Source of the DNA: Diprion similis
Taxonomy: Eukaryota > Arthropoda > Insecta > Hymenoptera > Diprionidae
DNA length: 64,000 nt
Assembly (NCBI RefSeq): GCF_021155765.1
Contig: NC_060112.1
Span: 5,456,001 to 5,520,000 of the forward strand
Reading direction: 5' to 3'
A program made the translations under genes and the position numbers. The notes under the pieces are model-generated. The model saw nothing but the letters and a program-made list of their open reading frames with translations. It had not been told where the DNA came from and did no database searches. Numbering within the stretch: the first letter of the stretch is position 1; each line of letters begins with the position of its first letter. Shown here in pieces: positions 37,172 through 52,100 of the stretch.

Positions 37172-40100
37172 TTAAACGTGATTATTAAAGTTAGATTGTT
37201 GAGCACAATTATTGATTTCTACTAAAGATTTTCGGGACGCGCTGTGAGCGGAGGAGATTTCCGCGAACTCTCCAGCCGACTTACCCTTCCGTGGCAAAGT
37301 GGTGGCTTCGCCCATCGACGGCAGCTCTCTCGGCTTCCATATCGGCGAACCTATTTCAAACTCATTTTAGGTTAATCCCGACTAATTTCACTCGATTTCC
37401 AATTAGGTATTAATGCCGCGGATATCAGGCTCTGTAGGGCCAAACACATATGGCTTGACCATCATGCTTACACCCACGAATCTCTTATACCTGCATTCCG
37501 CTTCTTTGAGGGCGAACCGTGAACAATCGTTTTCAATTATCAGAGATGAGAAAAAAAATTACACAAAAAAACATTTCTCAAAAACCTTGCGCACCAGCTG
37601 CTACTCGTATGTGTAAATGTATGTAATTTTATCGATACACACACAAGTTAGCTGTTTATTTATCTTTTTCATTGCGAACCTGCACTTTTTTTTTCTTTTT
37701 TTTTTTTCTTGCTTCACTTAAAATTCTATTCAGTATTCTAGTCTCCATTTAACACAGTCGAGAAGAGAGCAGTAAGAAACGGATCATGGAAACTGTGATT
37801 TATCACACACGTTACAAACTGATCGCTTTACTTGCACAAATCAAAATATTATCATCGTACGTATATATGTATAATATCGTTATTGATACCGTGTGACGAT
37901 TCAATGTGCAAATCTTTTTCAGTTTAATAATTAGGTACATTGCAATGGTGGTGAAGATATTTCTGTGAATTGAGATCCTAGACCCAAAATTTTCGACTTT
38001 TTTCTTTTTTTTTCTTAACGACATGTAGATTTTTAAATTCTCTATTTTGTCAAAATACGGTCGTATATAATATGCTCCAGTATAATGTTCTCCAATATTT
38101 CCCCCCCTGGAAATGGATCAATATTCCAGTATTAACAGCAAATTTATAATTTTGCAGGACAATACGCTGAGTCGACAAATTCAAGACTCGGGATCACAAG
38201 ATCGCAGAGAAATTTTCATCTTTTTTTTTATAATACCGGGCATGTTTTGCATTTTACCAAGTATGACGAGGAAATATTGAAGATTCAAAAACGCAGAACA
38301 TAATTGAAAACGTGTCAGGATGTCTCGAGGAAAAAAACATGTACGTAATTATTTCCCTAATGTTTTTGCTGATATATGAGAAGTTTTTTTTTTTTTGACA
38401 AAAATCAATTTCCAACTGTACTTTTTTTCTTGCAATCAGAATCGGAGAGCTGGTCTCAGAACAGAAAACACGAATCAAGCAGATGCAGAGCGAAACCACG
38501 AGAAGGAAGTGTTGAAAATATCGATACCAATAATATGCTTATCCTTGAATCATCCTGACCCTGAATCCTAGCAGAAAAACCTCATCCAGAAGGTATGCTT
38601 ATAGGACATAAACAGTAGAATACTAGAATCTGTTTTCAGTGTGACGAGACTTCGATCGAATACGATTCTTACCGAGTTCCTTGACGGTAATTGGCTGGTA
38701 GTTCTCGGGCTGGTGAGAGGACTGAATCAGTCTTGCTTGACTGCCGGTGCTACCTGCCGAAATTGTCGACGTTGTGCTCAAAGTCAAGTGGTTCGGGGTT
38801 CGACCTAAGGTTGTTTTCTTCTCCCCTACGAAAGCCTGGGAGTCTTCTTCCCCCTCTGACTTTGTTCCGGAATCCATGTCCACCTTAACTTCACCTGCAA
38901 TCAAGACAGTCCCCGCTACTCCTGTGCCAGCGGATCGACAGGCGCATTACACACGAGTGAAAGTAGTGGAAGGTGAAGTAGTGATGGCGTGATGGCGTGA
39001 ATGAATAATGATAGAGAAATTCGAAGCCAGTGTGCTCTGAGAGATTATAGACTCACCCGAGCTGTCGCTGATGGTTTTGCTCCTCGATCGGAATGTCGTT
39101 GGGTTCGTGGACGCCTCCTCGAACTCCTTGTCCTCCGAGCTTTCGTGGTCAATGGTGTGCTTCGACTGGCTGTACTTCCGCTTGACGTTGTGCTGGTTGG
39201 CCAGCATCTGCTGCTTTGCACTCTTCTTCGAGACGGTGTTGTTCCCATTTTGAACTTGACCCTGGCTCACCGGCTTCTCGAACTTCTCAACGTGGCCGGT
39301 TGACATACGAGGTGATATCGATATCGACGGTTGTGACATGTTCTGCTTCGTCGACGGAATGCTCATGTTTCTCACCGACTCACGGATTATCTGACGTATT
39401 GTCTTCAGGAACGCGTTGCGGAAGTCAGTCGTGCTGTGCAGGAACAAAATAGTTAGAAAAGTGCGTCAATAATGTCTAACCATTTCAGATCGCAACCTAA
39501 GCTCGCCTTCCATGAAATCATTTAAAGTTTTGCAGAGTTGAACTCACTCCATTTTGGAATAACTGACACCTGAAGAGATGGAAAACACAGAGAAATGACA
39601 CACCTGTTTGACAACACGTAAACTTTCTCAGAGCGTCGCTGAAGTTGGCTTCTAAGATGGATCAATTCCCACAGGAAGTGTGATTCCATGTCTTTCGCTG
39701 AGCTTGCTCGAACCTGGACTTCAGTGACAGGGATGAGCACCTGGTAACGAATGATTTCTACCTCGCTGGAGTTCGCCTTCGTCGATACGCCCTGAACAAT
39801 GATGTTTGAAGTGTGTGTGAAGGTAGTGTTTGAGAGTGTTTTACACCATAACGACTTACCATCAGCTTCTTCTTCTGCCTCAACCTCTCCTTGCAAAGGA
39901 ATACCACCGCTGATTTAAACACAAAGCACATCGCGTGCAGCTCTAAACCTTTTTTTATCTTTCCCAAAAAGTCCGAGATGTTGAGCCACTCCACACCACC
40001 ATAGTACAGGAGGTCTCCCGGACTCAGGTCGATTGGCTAAAACGAGGAACATTGCAGTTCAAGGTCTTTTGGACCGTTTCGAGGATGCCAAAAAGAGTAC

Positions 40101-43100
40101 ACTCACTTGTTTACAAGACTTTTGATGCTGTCTGAATAGGTGATCGAATATCGCTCCGTACTCCTCGTGAATTCGTTGCATTTCGTTAATGTGTTCGGCT
40201 ACCTTTTCCATTCCCTTGAGAGCCTCTGAAATGAAAAGTGTTTTGATAGTGAAATGTACTCGATATAGGAATGGTTCGAAGAGTCGGATTCAAACTGTTA
40301 CGAACCGATCAGGTGCTCGTGTTCCTCACTGTGCTCGTCGGTCAGGTTTCTCAACTGCTGAAGCAGGAGAGGATATTTGAGAATTCTCTGGATTGGTTTG
40401 ATCAAGTAAGACTCAAGAGTCGACGAGTGTTGTTGGCGTGGATTTCTCGCGGATAGAAATTCTTGCAGCGCTTGATTGCCTTCGTCTGCAATTTCGATAA
40501 AAGGAACGTAGTCAGAATTGGAATTCAGCCGCGTTGTTTTCAACACACTTTACTTACTGGGATGTAGAACCTTCTGAGCCTTTGAATGACTAGCGCAAAA
40601 TGAACTGTACAATTTGAAGTGGTTTACATAATACAAAAAGGCACTTCCGATGGAAAACAGGACCCCCTAATAAAAGAAGTTGAAATCAGCATTTGCATTC
40701 GTGTGGCATGAAGGTTTTTAAGTGTAAAATGAAGGGTAACGGTGATTCGAACCTTGAATTGACTCGGGTGATCGAAATTGTTGAAATCCGATTCCATTTC
40801 GATGGCGTGATCCAAATTTTGCAAAAATTGCCGTTGAAACGTTACGATTTCTTGTATGTTTCCAAACAGCGCATTTATTTCTGCATTCGATAAAAATGTT
40901 TCACGTTTCAGGGGTTCTAGATAATTTTCCAGCAAATTATTTAAATTCTGAAAAACAAGACGAACAGGTATAATATTCATCACCTGCTGCATTGCTGTAA
41001 TATCATTTAATCTGCTTCCCTCACCTTTACATAAGTCCGTTCAGTTTCTATCAATTCCAATATGACTTTTTTTAGTTTCTCAGCATCGCTGAGTTGCCTG
41101 CTAGGCGTGTGTGCCTGAGAATGTGAGCTGATTACGCTTCCGGTCGGACTGGACTTCCTGGTCTCACCAGGCGATCGGCAAAATCCGGTGACTTGCTCGG
41201 CTGTTTTCAGCAGATTTTCTATCTCGAATGAATTCGTCCTCGACGTCTGTTTTCCGTTCTCCATGTGAGACATGGAGGGGCATTCCTGCAGCATGCCTTC
41301 TTTGCCTGTAATATAGAAGAAAATTGCAAATAATCAGATTATTTTTTAGACACATGGAAGTCAGTAACTGATGCATGCTCATGATTCTACTCACTCCATC
41401 CCGGTGCAGGAACAATCAGGCCAGTTATCATCTCTTCGCTGATGACTGGTGGATCTGAAGGCGGAGGCGGGCAGACCAGACTCTCAATTATGTCATCGGT
41501 CACACGCATGATCCCCGATAAATCTGGAGGTTCCGTCCTCGATGAGCGCATCATCATGCACAAGGCCAATTCCTCTTGCAAAACACTCTCCAGGTACATC
41601 ATATCCAAGTCACTGACGATCGCCCCGTTTATCACCATTATCTCATCACTTTTAATTATACCTGAAACCATATTTGTCGAGGTTTTGTTGGAGCTACTGC
41701 AGTAAGATCATCACAGGACAGCAATCTGATTACCGTTCTGCATAGCGACACTCTTGTCTTCGACCCGGCTGACATAACAGCAGAGCTCATCCTGTCTGTC
41801 GGAATTTTCGATCAGTTCAGCCTCGACGGAGAAACCCCACATTTGGTCCAAGGTGTTCCGCTGCAGCTCGACTTGGTATAAAATCTTGGCGCACACTTCA
41901 ACGATCTCGTGTGTGTGAAGCTGCAGAGGAAGGACGATTTTCACCAATTCATCGAACCATGTGAGTACCACCCGAATACCAATGTGGATTATAGTTTACT
42001 CACGTAAGTCTCTATCAGATCAGTTCTGTGCGGTACGAAGTAGTTGTGATCTTCCATGTCGCGCCGTTTCTTCACTCGGACAAAGTGCTCCATGGGGTTC
42101 AAACTCTTGCGGCTGCAAGCACTGGCGAGAAATTCTTCGACCGACATGGCGTCGCGCAGGAAAACCGAGACCAGCTGTGCAAAATTAAGAGTAAATCACA
42201 AGTGGCAATGGTTCACAGTTGGAAGACTGTTTTAATCACCTGGTTCTCCGGCACCAAAACCTTGACGGTCTTTTCCTCATCCCTCGAAGATATCTGCAAG
42301 GATCGTTTGCTCGAGCCACTGTTAGATCTGGACAGTAATGGTGGCCTTCTCTTTGTCGCCCCGCGACCAGCGAGTAAATTATTCAAGAGCGATGGACTTC
42401 GGGCACAAATAAACGCGTGAAACGAAGAGACGGTGAACACTCCCAGCTTGTTGAGGGTCTGCTTAGTTGCCCGGGATACGTGCGTCAGGAGACTCTGAAA
42501 AAGAATCGATTAGTACGCTTTCCCGAAATGAGTATGCTGTAATTGTCCAGACTCCAAGCCGCTGGTTTACCTTCGGATTTGGCAACTCCCCGCTCTGCAA
42601 GCTCGCCATGTAGCACCTCAGCCGAAACTGTTCGCAATGAAGACGTTCCAGGTTCTCCTCCCACTGTACGATCTGGTTGTTTATTTGCTGCTTCGTCTCG
42701 GCGTCGGAAACCACGGATTGCTGTAAATCCGCCATGTGTTTTAACTTGTGATCCTGCGGTGAAAATGCCCCGTTCAGAAGTCACTTTCCTCACATTTCGG
42801 TGCAACGATGTAAGAACAAAATGAACTTTTTATATTACAAGCTGAAACTCACCGATTCGATCGCCTTCTCCAGCCGGAATATCTCTTCCTGAAGAAGATG
42901 AAGTGTTCCAGTCTTTCCGCGATGACGCGCGAATGCCGCTGCACACGCCGAGTGAATACTGTTCACCCAGTTTTCCAACTCCACTTGACACGGAGCCTGA
43001 AATAGGGATGGCATATTTATAGCTATCTAATCACAGGCCCACTGACTCGGACCTCACCGAATAGAACACGGTGCTCGAGAGGTTTAAAAGAGACAAAAAA

Positions 43101-46100
43101 AAAAAAAACAAATCACCTGGAACAGATAAGCGTCGCCAAATGCTGTGCTCAGACAGAAGATGTAGTCCCTCTTCGGGTGTTCTGGAATCGGTTGCATTAT
43201 GGCACCGTCGACGATGATCAGATGCTTCGGTGCCGCCTCGACGGACCTGCTTTCATGGGAGTCGCACGGGTAGAAAAGAAGGGTCGTACCCTTAAGACAA
43301 ACCCAGTATCCCTTCCAGCCACGTTTTCTGGCCAGTTCGATCTGGTGCTTTTTGCGCAGCAGCCATTTTTTGACGCTGAGAAACCTAGTTTTAGATCGAA
43401 ACAGGTAAGACACAGCATTACGTGACGAAACTGTTTCAGGGAAGGCTCATTAGCCGCAAATATTTACCCCGCCTTTCGGACAGCACCGGTGCAATTAAAA
43501 GACGCTGCAGCTGTGCCCGTCTGCTTGCCTCGGTATGGTGAGTTTATCACACTTTCACCATCGTCATCGTCGCTCACTGCTGTTGTCAGTGACATCCGGT
43601 CGTCGTCGGACATCTAAGATGACAAATAAATCATGATAACGAAAAATAGAGGAGTTTTTGAGGGAAGAGTGCGGAGAGTTAAGATTATAAGAACATTTAT
43701 AGAAATCAAATATCGGCCAAGGAGCTGAGCGGCATGTGAGGACCACGTTACAAAGCCAGGATGAAGTTCTCTTTGTCATAAGTGGCCGGACTTTGTCAAG
43801 ATGTTAATTGGCGTGGAAACTAAAATCGATAGCTAGCCTCGTCGGATTTTTCCTACTCTTTGGAAGAAGTCTCTTTTAACAGTGGACGCTCAACTTCCTT
43901 CCATTAATCACTCCACCTCACGATCGGCACGACATTCCGTGACCAGCTTCTGAACTCGGTCACGCGAGATGGAGAGAAAAGGAGGCAGCTCACACAGACA
44001 TCAAACTTCAGCGAAGCTTGCGCTAATCAGAGGGACGTTGCTCTCCGTCCCTTTGATCCGGTGAGTACTCAACACTCGGCAACTTACAACTCGATTCAAA
44101 AATGCCGCATTGCAGGAGTCCGCCGTCGTGTGGGGATGGTAGTGGCAGTAGCAGCCCTCCTTCAGCAGCTTCATGTTCCTTTTGGCTGTACCGTTTATCT
44201 TGAACATGATTTCCTCCTTGGCGAATTTCAGCCCGTCGATGTACCTGTGTGCCCACGTGTTTAACGCACCGTTTATGATCTTGAGAAGCTTGTAGTAGTA
44301 CCCCTCACCGAGACCGGGGTTAATCTTTTCTTCGACGCTCTTGCAGTTAAACCAGTACAACTTTTTCGTCTCATTTATGCAGATCACGCTCACCGTGTGA
44401 CGTTTGCACAGGCAAAAATACTTCTTGCAATGCTTTTTGTGCAGGGTGCGCAGGTCCGTGTAACTGCTACTAGGATTCAGTAAATCGAGGGAACTATTGC
44501 GTTGCAGCGGTGGCCATGTTGGTTCTACCATTATTTTTATAAGTATGGTACTTTGATTAAGACATTTGATTAATGTGGCTAGAGTATGCGTCAACGATAA
44601 ATGGCCCCATGTTGACGACCGTTTTCCGTTAATCACACTTCAGTTCATCACTCATTTTCAACTGGGTCTAATCATGATCCTCTACATTTTTTCTCTCACT
44701 TTTCACCGCTCCACAATTGAATGATCGCCATTAATTCCATGTTTAAAGATACTGTCAAATTCTACCGTGACCAACGGCAGTTGTTAGTATTCCGTTTATC
44801 TGAATCCAATTGAGGATTTAAGAAAGCCAGTGTAAAGGGGAACAGCTAGTTTAAATATCACTTTCAAGGTGGATATTATTATCGTGCAGGTAAAGTAAAA
44901 TAAGAACATTTTACCAGCTCTACTCATCTTTCGTAGGAACTGGCGTTTAGTTCGAATAGTCTTTGCACCTCTTGTTTAAAAAGTTTAAAATTCCACAGAA
45001 AGTGGGTCAACATGAACTGGCGGAAGCTTGACGTTTGAAGATTCCAAGGTCGTGAAACCATCAAGCTTAATCGAGTGAGGTTACATCTTTTGTGCATCGA
45101 TGACCCTCGACACTTCCGAGGTTAACCAAATACTACGCGACTTTGAGGACCAGGTGACGTGGTCAAGGCTCTCCATCGCCTTTGGTCATTTCTCATTATC
45201 CGTTGATTCAGCGTAGCAAAGGCAACAGAGGTCAGTGCGTAAATGGTCATGAACGTATTCGAATATTTTTCAACCCCCACCAAATCGGCTGAGCGATTCG
45301 CGGTAAGGGAAACGCATTATCTGAGCCGATTACGGTCGTAATAGCCGCATCTTATCCCGCACTGTCAACCACGCACGACGGGGGAATAATGCAGGGGCTT
45401 TTAATCGCTTCTGCACCTTGCAGCTCGAGCCGCGCGCGAGCTTTGCTCAAGACTGTTGGCGAGCAGGGAAGAGTCTTCCGCGTTGAATCAATACCTGGTC
45501 CCTGTAGGGATCGGGCTTTTGCGGGGGTGCTAGGGGGGCGAAGAGTTACCAACAAGGGTGGGGAAGACCTCTGGGGGCAAGGATATGCGTTTGCGCATGC
45601 ACCTGTTGGTGCCCGCCAACTACTTGCCAGCAAAACAAAACAGAACAAAACAACAACTACCTCTCCCATTCCCCTTTCGTCACATGATCCCCGGCTAAAT
45701 ACACTTCCGGGCAATGTAACACTTCCGAAATACTGGCCAAACCACCTTCATGAAAATCAACAACAGCAACATTGTTGCGGTGCTTTCATACGTTCCAACA
45801 TTTCAGGCCAACTTCCAGGCACTACAAAACTGCTATTGTTCTTTTGTTCTCAACAATTATGACAATTGTTCATGAAATCATGATTATCAGAGTCAAGCAG
45901 AGTGTAGCAGTGCTAAATTTCATTCGAGACTTTCTATATTTTCGAGAATCTTAAGAAACTTTACCATCGTACAGTACACATCACTCAGCTCACCTCACCT
46001 CACTATGATGTCATTAGAAATTGATCACTCACAGAATTTTCCGTGCTCAGAAACGATCCGACATGATGTGCAAGTTTCCAAACAATCAAGCTATTCGTTT

Positions 46101-49100
46101 GTAAATTACTTGGAAATAGGTGTCAACCACGGAACGCGAGCATTAGATATTCTATTCACTGCTAGGAAGTAAAACCATTTACAGCCTTCGCACCCCTCGA
46201 GGTTTCGCATTGTTCTCCACGCTAGACGGTCCCATTGAACCACCTGCACCAGTGAATAGAGGTTGCACATGCTTGTACACTCCTCTTCATTGCGGACTCT
46301 GCAGTTGTTGAAAACCGCCGAGTACCAAGATGCGAGCTGACGCGTCAGAAGCACTAGCTACTGCACAGATTTCGACATCCAGCTAAACGAAGGCGCTAAG
46401 CAAGATTTTCACTCACCTCAGATGACGTGAGGTAACACAGTCTTGAATCGGTGCTCTCAACGGATGCCTGCTGAACGATGCCTCCGTATCTTCCGTCCCT
46501 ATCCGACATGTAGTCCGACCTTACGCTGTCTTGCCTGTCAAAGGTCCCCCTAAAATAGCAACGAAGTCATAGTAGGTGGGTGAAACATTGATCAGGTAAC
46601 TTGGCCTCCCTTATCCGCGGCACGGGGAGGCCTCGCGTCAAGAATACAGAGCTGATATCGAGTGTCTGGTGGGTATTATGCATATAACAGGTATAGGTCA
46701 GAGAGGGTGAAGTAGATACTTGACACTCGAGCCAAAGGGCGACCCTTGTGTCTGATCCATATTGACTGAAATGCATTTTTTATGACTCGATGTACATTTC
46801 GCAGGGATTATTTTTCACAAGACTATAGAGAGCGACGGAATAGACAGTAATTTTTGTGAATTTATTCCACAACACTGTGTGAGATCAAGTAACTGTATTT
46901 CTCTTCAATGCATGTCAAACAGTAAATTAAACAAATCATTATGTAATTTTAATTTCGCTGCTGTTATTTCATTCAAGCTGCAGTTTTCAGTACTGAGACA
47001 ATAATAATGATGAAATTTTTCAAGATTGTTCGATTGCTGGGGGAAAAAACAGTACGGAAAGATGGAGAAGAGGCGATGCTGAGAGAGGGACGTTCGCCGC
47101 ACAATGGGAGTCGAAGACAATGAAAACAATGGCCGAGGATGGATGACGGAGGTGGAGTTTTCTGAAAGTTAAAAATGCTGAAAGAAATAACAGCAAGGCT
47201 TGAACTCAAGTGTCTATTGTGAACGCAAAAGACAGCGATAGATCATGCGAAGAAGCCCACAGGAAAGATACGGGGATTCAAAAATTATGGAAAAGATGCT
47301 GGAAGATTTTTTAAATTCTTGAGAAGATTATCAGAGGAATGTTTCAGAATGCAACGAAAGTGAACAAGAGCTTAGAAGGATGCTTAAGAGTCGTCAAAAT
47401 CAAGACAAGGTATCTATAAAAATGTTCTACAAGAAAAACTGTGAAAACGTGGTCTGTGCCAGAGTTTAAAAAAGTACCTTCAAATTCCTAATTCCATAAT
47501 CAAGCATTCTTTCATCGTCGGATGGGAGAATTTCCATTAAACTTACCTCTGCTCCATGGAATCAGTCCTGTTAGATTTGTACCCGCTATCATTTAGGCTT
47601 CCCTCGTGTCTCAGTGATGGCAATGAATCCCACGGTGATCTTTTGTGTCCTGTGTACGACGGATTCCCCGAGTTCGAGGCTGCGGAACCCAAAGTTGAAC
47701 TTCCCGATTGCCAACCATCCGAATGACGGAACCAGTGAGCCCGTGCTGACTCATCAATGCAGGTAGAGCATCTGAAACATGGCAATAATTTGACCAGTTG
47801 AGAGTTTTGATGCTCATTGATATTAAGATATTTTTTTCAGAGTAATAATTTGAAATTTCTTTTAATTGGATACGTGAATCATTTTTGCACAATGTACATG
47901 TGACTCAGCTTTATATGCACATCTTTTTTTTCTTTTAGATCTTTTTTTTGCCTTGTTCCGTTGTCGAAAAAACAAATACTTTATGCTTGGTTGAATCAGT
48001 GAACAATTACAAATGATACTTTGATACTTTTTACGGGGTTGTACAATAATCTTCGCGCTCTATTTCCAACACATTCAGAATTGCAGTGCATTTGACTGAA
48101 TATTGAATATCGTATCAAAGCTCATTAGTAAAGTATGGGTGTTAACTGTAAAATATCAAGCCAGATAGTACGTGTCACGAGAAAATAATTTTCTCGTTAC
48201 TTCGAGTCTTATTAGAGAAGTATTTTTGAAAAACCAAAATTCGAATGGTTAGTTCAAGGGAACATACAGATTCCACTACTTTAACGAGAACAAAAGCAGA
48301 AGCTTCATTAGCAACTGGCCTGAAGCAAAAATCACCTTGAATTATAATCGCTGAGATAGCCTCGGTCTCTGTCAGCATCTCGTTCTCTTTTTTCTCTTAT
48401 AATCTCGTTCCTGTCACTATAATATCCATCGCGGTCTTTGCTGTTCTGACGCTCGTTGCAGTATCGGTAGGACAGAGGCAGGGTAGAAGACTTGTTCGAG
48501 TTCGATCCTGGAATTTAAAAAGAGCTCAATATACTGTCAAAAAATAACTTTTCCTTTTCAGAAAAGTGGCTTTTTCACTCGTTGAAGTGACTAGCCACCA
48601 GCCTTAATAATAAAAGAGACGAGAATCCAGTTACTTACGTCTCCTGGAAATGTGCGGTGTGCGTTGAACGTTGAGCGGTATATTTTCAGCGAATTCTGAA
48701 ATTTCGGCAGAAATAACACGAGGGTTAATTGCGACGTCTAGGACCAGAAGGACAGAGCATCCTGAGTTATTCATGGCCTTCGGCCCAGTCACCACGTGAA
48801 TAGAGAAGCAGCTACCACTGGCAATGATGATTACCTAAATTTTCCATGCTCTGGGTGAGGAGGGCCTCGAAGGTGTGGAGGCTGTAGCTCTCGGCGTCCA
48901 TTCCCTTGGCGAGAGTGTTCCTTAGGTGCATTTCGTACTCCAAGAGTAATCGGCTAGTCGGACTCCCCGGCGTTGATACTGAAGTCATGTTCTGCTGCTG
49001 ATATGTTTGACCCCCGTTGCGTTGCCTCGAGTTGCAGTGATTCGGCTGCTGTTCCATGTCAGAATTGCCATTTGACGAACTTGGTGTGGTCGCGTAGCAC

Positions 49101-52100
49101 TGGTTGTCAAATATGACATTGTCCGAGGGCGGCGACATGTCACCTGCGTACCGATTATGTTCCAAATCTAAGTACATCCTCTCTCTGCCGCCTGTATGGG
49201 ACAGACAGGACGCGTGCTTTTCAGGTACTAACGGATACTAGTTGTACGCAGTGCAAGGCAAACAAATTCCATGATGTTTGATCTGCAACGCTCCTGGTGT
49301 TTCTTCTAGTAGTTCACCATGTTTAGTCATGAATCTGGCACTATTGGTCGTTTAACGTCATAGAGAATCACACTTTTCGGGTATTTGTGTCAGCAATCGA
49401 CACCGAGCAACCTTGCCTCCGACCTCAAACCGGGTGAACTACCGAAGAACTACTTTCTACCATCTCTGTGAATAATAAAATGCCACTACATATGTGGTGT
49501 TTAATTTAAAAAAGTATACTTTTGTAGCGAGAGACGTCGTGTGGAAAGGTGCAATCCTCAATGATTGAGCTACAACTAAGAATCGACTAGCGAAAATTCA
49601 AGTAAAGAAATGAAACAAAGAATTCGAAACTGTTATAAAGAGTATGCATAACACTTCTTGTGGACTATAAACTATATGCTTCTAATTCTATGTATTATAT
49701 ATATTCTAGAAAGCACTATGGTTTGTGGCCAAGGATGAGGATCGTCAAAACGATGCTGGGAGGAATATTCACGTGGTCTATTTAACGGTAAGTAATGACC
49801 ACGTGGAATTTTGTTCACCGAAGAGTTTACTTTTTTTCGAAATAATGTTGGTGCTGATGAATAACAGTGAAAATGTTCGCTATTTGGAATCTTTAGAAAT
49901 CATGCAAAATGTTTTTGAATATTTGAAATGCGCCACAGAAGATGGAATGTTTTAATATTCCAGGAAGAATAGTGCGATATTTGAAAACCCGTAAAACAGT
50001 TGGAATCTTTCCGTAACCATGATCTATGAGCTCTTCATTTCAGACCTACCAGTATACTGCCTGCACATATCATGTGAACTCCTAGATCCTTGAAACTTGT
50101 TATTGTGAGAGCTCCTGTATGGATTCGCGTAGTTCTCATTCTCAGCTTCGGACATTGAGTACTTTTGGTTGTTGTTATTAGGATGATAATGATAACTGTG
50201 ATGGTTGTGCCTCTTCCTGGTCATCTCGGGGGAGGTTACAGGGCTGTCGATGCTGGACATCGGTTTGAGCATTCTCTTCAGGGTGTTCGAATCGAGGCTG
50301 ATGCCACCGTTGTGAGCATTTTCGATCCGCATGTCGTCGGTGCTTTTGCTCTTGGAGTGTCGGGAGCCATGATTGTTGTTGTTGACATTGTTGAACATGT
50401 TACCATTGTGCATCTCAAGCTCAGTATAATCGGCTGACTTCGTGTGATGTAGCTGCTCCTTGCGCATTGACTTGTTCTGAAGAGTACCACCCGCCTGAGT
50501 TCCCTCGGACTTGAGAGTTTCTCGCTCAGTCTCATTCGGCTGCGTCGACGTCTCCTGGCTCTGTTTGGCCGCCTTCTTCGGTGATACCGTGGAACACTTC
50601 TCCTCGGGACTTCCGATCTATGAAAGCAGAATAAACTCGATCAGTACAATCCAGGCACCTTTTAGCAACCCTGAAAACTGGCCTAGTATCACACCTGAGA
50701 TCCAACGTTAGCCGTTCCCGTGGCAACGTTCGCTGTCTTCGGTGTCGTTTGACAGGTTTCGTTATGCTGCTGCTTCTCCTTCAGCTTGATCGAGTCCCCG
50801 GACTTCGGTGTCTTGCCTGGCGTGCTATTAGAGTTATTCACGTTGTCGTAGAGCGACGCACTCGACGTCGCTGCCGCTATTTTGTCTCCTCGTCCTTGGA
50901 TCATTTCCATCTCTGTTGACCTCCCTAAGGTTCTCGGCAACGTGGACGCCCCTGAAATTGAGAGGCAGAAATTTTTATAAGCAGCACAAGTGAGGTGGTT
51001 GGATGAACGAGCTTGAACTATGTAAAAGCACGACATCCTACTTGACTTGACGTGTATTTCTCACCACAGATGTTTCTGTATCTCGGATCCTGGGTTCTGA
51101 GTCTGGCGAACTGTTCCGGCGTCATGCAGGTGCATTGTGGTTCTCGTGAGCGGCTTGGAGACGCAGGTGTGGAGAGGGGCTTTCTTCGGGTTTTTATTTT
51201 CTGCTTGTTCGGTGGTTCTAGTTTCAGCGAATACGAGGATGAAGCTTTTCTCGAGAATTTGAAAGAAGGTGACTGCAAGAACAAGCAAACAGTATCGCAC
51301 ACGGTTCACCCTGAGCCAGGAAAGTCGTCAAACCAGAATAATATACTCACGCAGCACTCTCTGAATTGTTTGGCATCTATTGGTGAAGTGAAATTCAGAC
51401 CCCAAGTATCGTTGGTCATGGTATCCTTCCAGTAAACGAAGCATTCGGACGCCTGGCCGATCCTGGTACCTTTAAAATTGATCACAGACGTCAGTCATCA
51501 AGAGAAGAGAACTGTCCAACACGTCATAAATTACCCTGCTAGGTAATTTCAATCATTCATCTTCCTACCTGGCTGAACGAGCCGCACATCAAGGATCTTG
51601 TCGACTTGGCTGTTGTAAGCAGTGATATGAAAAATGCACTCAGGAGAGTCCTGGACACAGGTGATGTTGACGGGAACGAGATCCTCAGAGACCTGCTGCC
51701 ACTTGACAGTGCCGGCACCGCTTGCACTGACGTGGAATACCTCTGCCCAGAGCCTGAAACCACTCGTAATTACTTTTAGTGCACCCTGGTGGTTCTCCTG
51801 GACCCAAATATAGCCAGCGTGTATTCATCAGAAGCTGGAGAGCTGCAGCGGAACAAAAGCTATAATCGCGTTCAGTTGAACTGATGTCTTGAGGTTCAAG
51901 TAAAGTGAATTCCTTGTGATACTTTCAAGGAATTCATCATGCTTCCTCAACGGTGTACCAAGCTTGTTGATTCTCAGCCACAGTTCACTAGGTATACGTA
52001 TATTGACACTTTGAAAGCGGTGGAGCGTGTTTTACCGTTGTATTAATAACAGTCTAAGATGCATGCGAAGCATAGATGCGATGGTGAAATGAGAGAGAAG

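Noticed and set aside
44088-44463. Idea that the nested exon is a sif cassette exon
   Set aside because: It enters in phase 2 while the sif exon 11/12 junction is phase 0, so inclusion would break the frame.
45352-45714. Minus-strand frame with a hydrophobic start resembling a signal peptide
   Set aside because: The stretch is GC-rich and stop-poor, the hydrophobic run comes from a TTG/TTT repeat, and no splice link to the exon at 44.1-44.5 kb was found.
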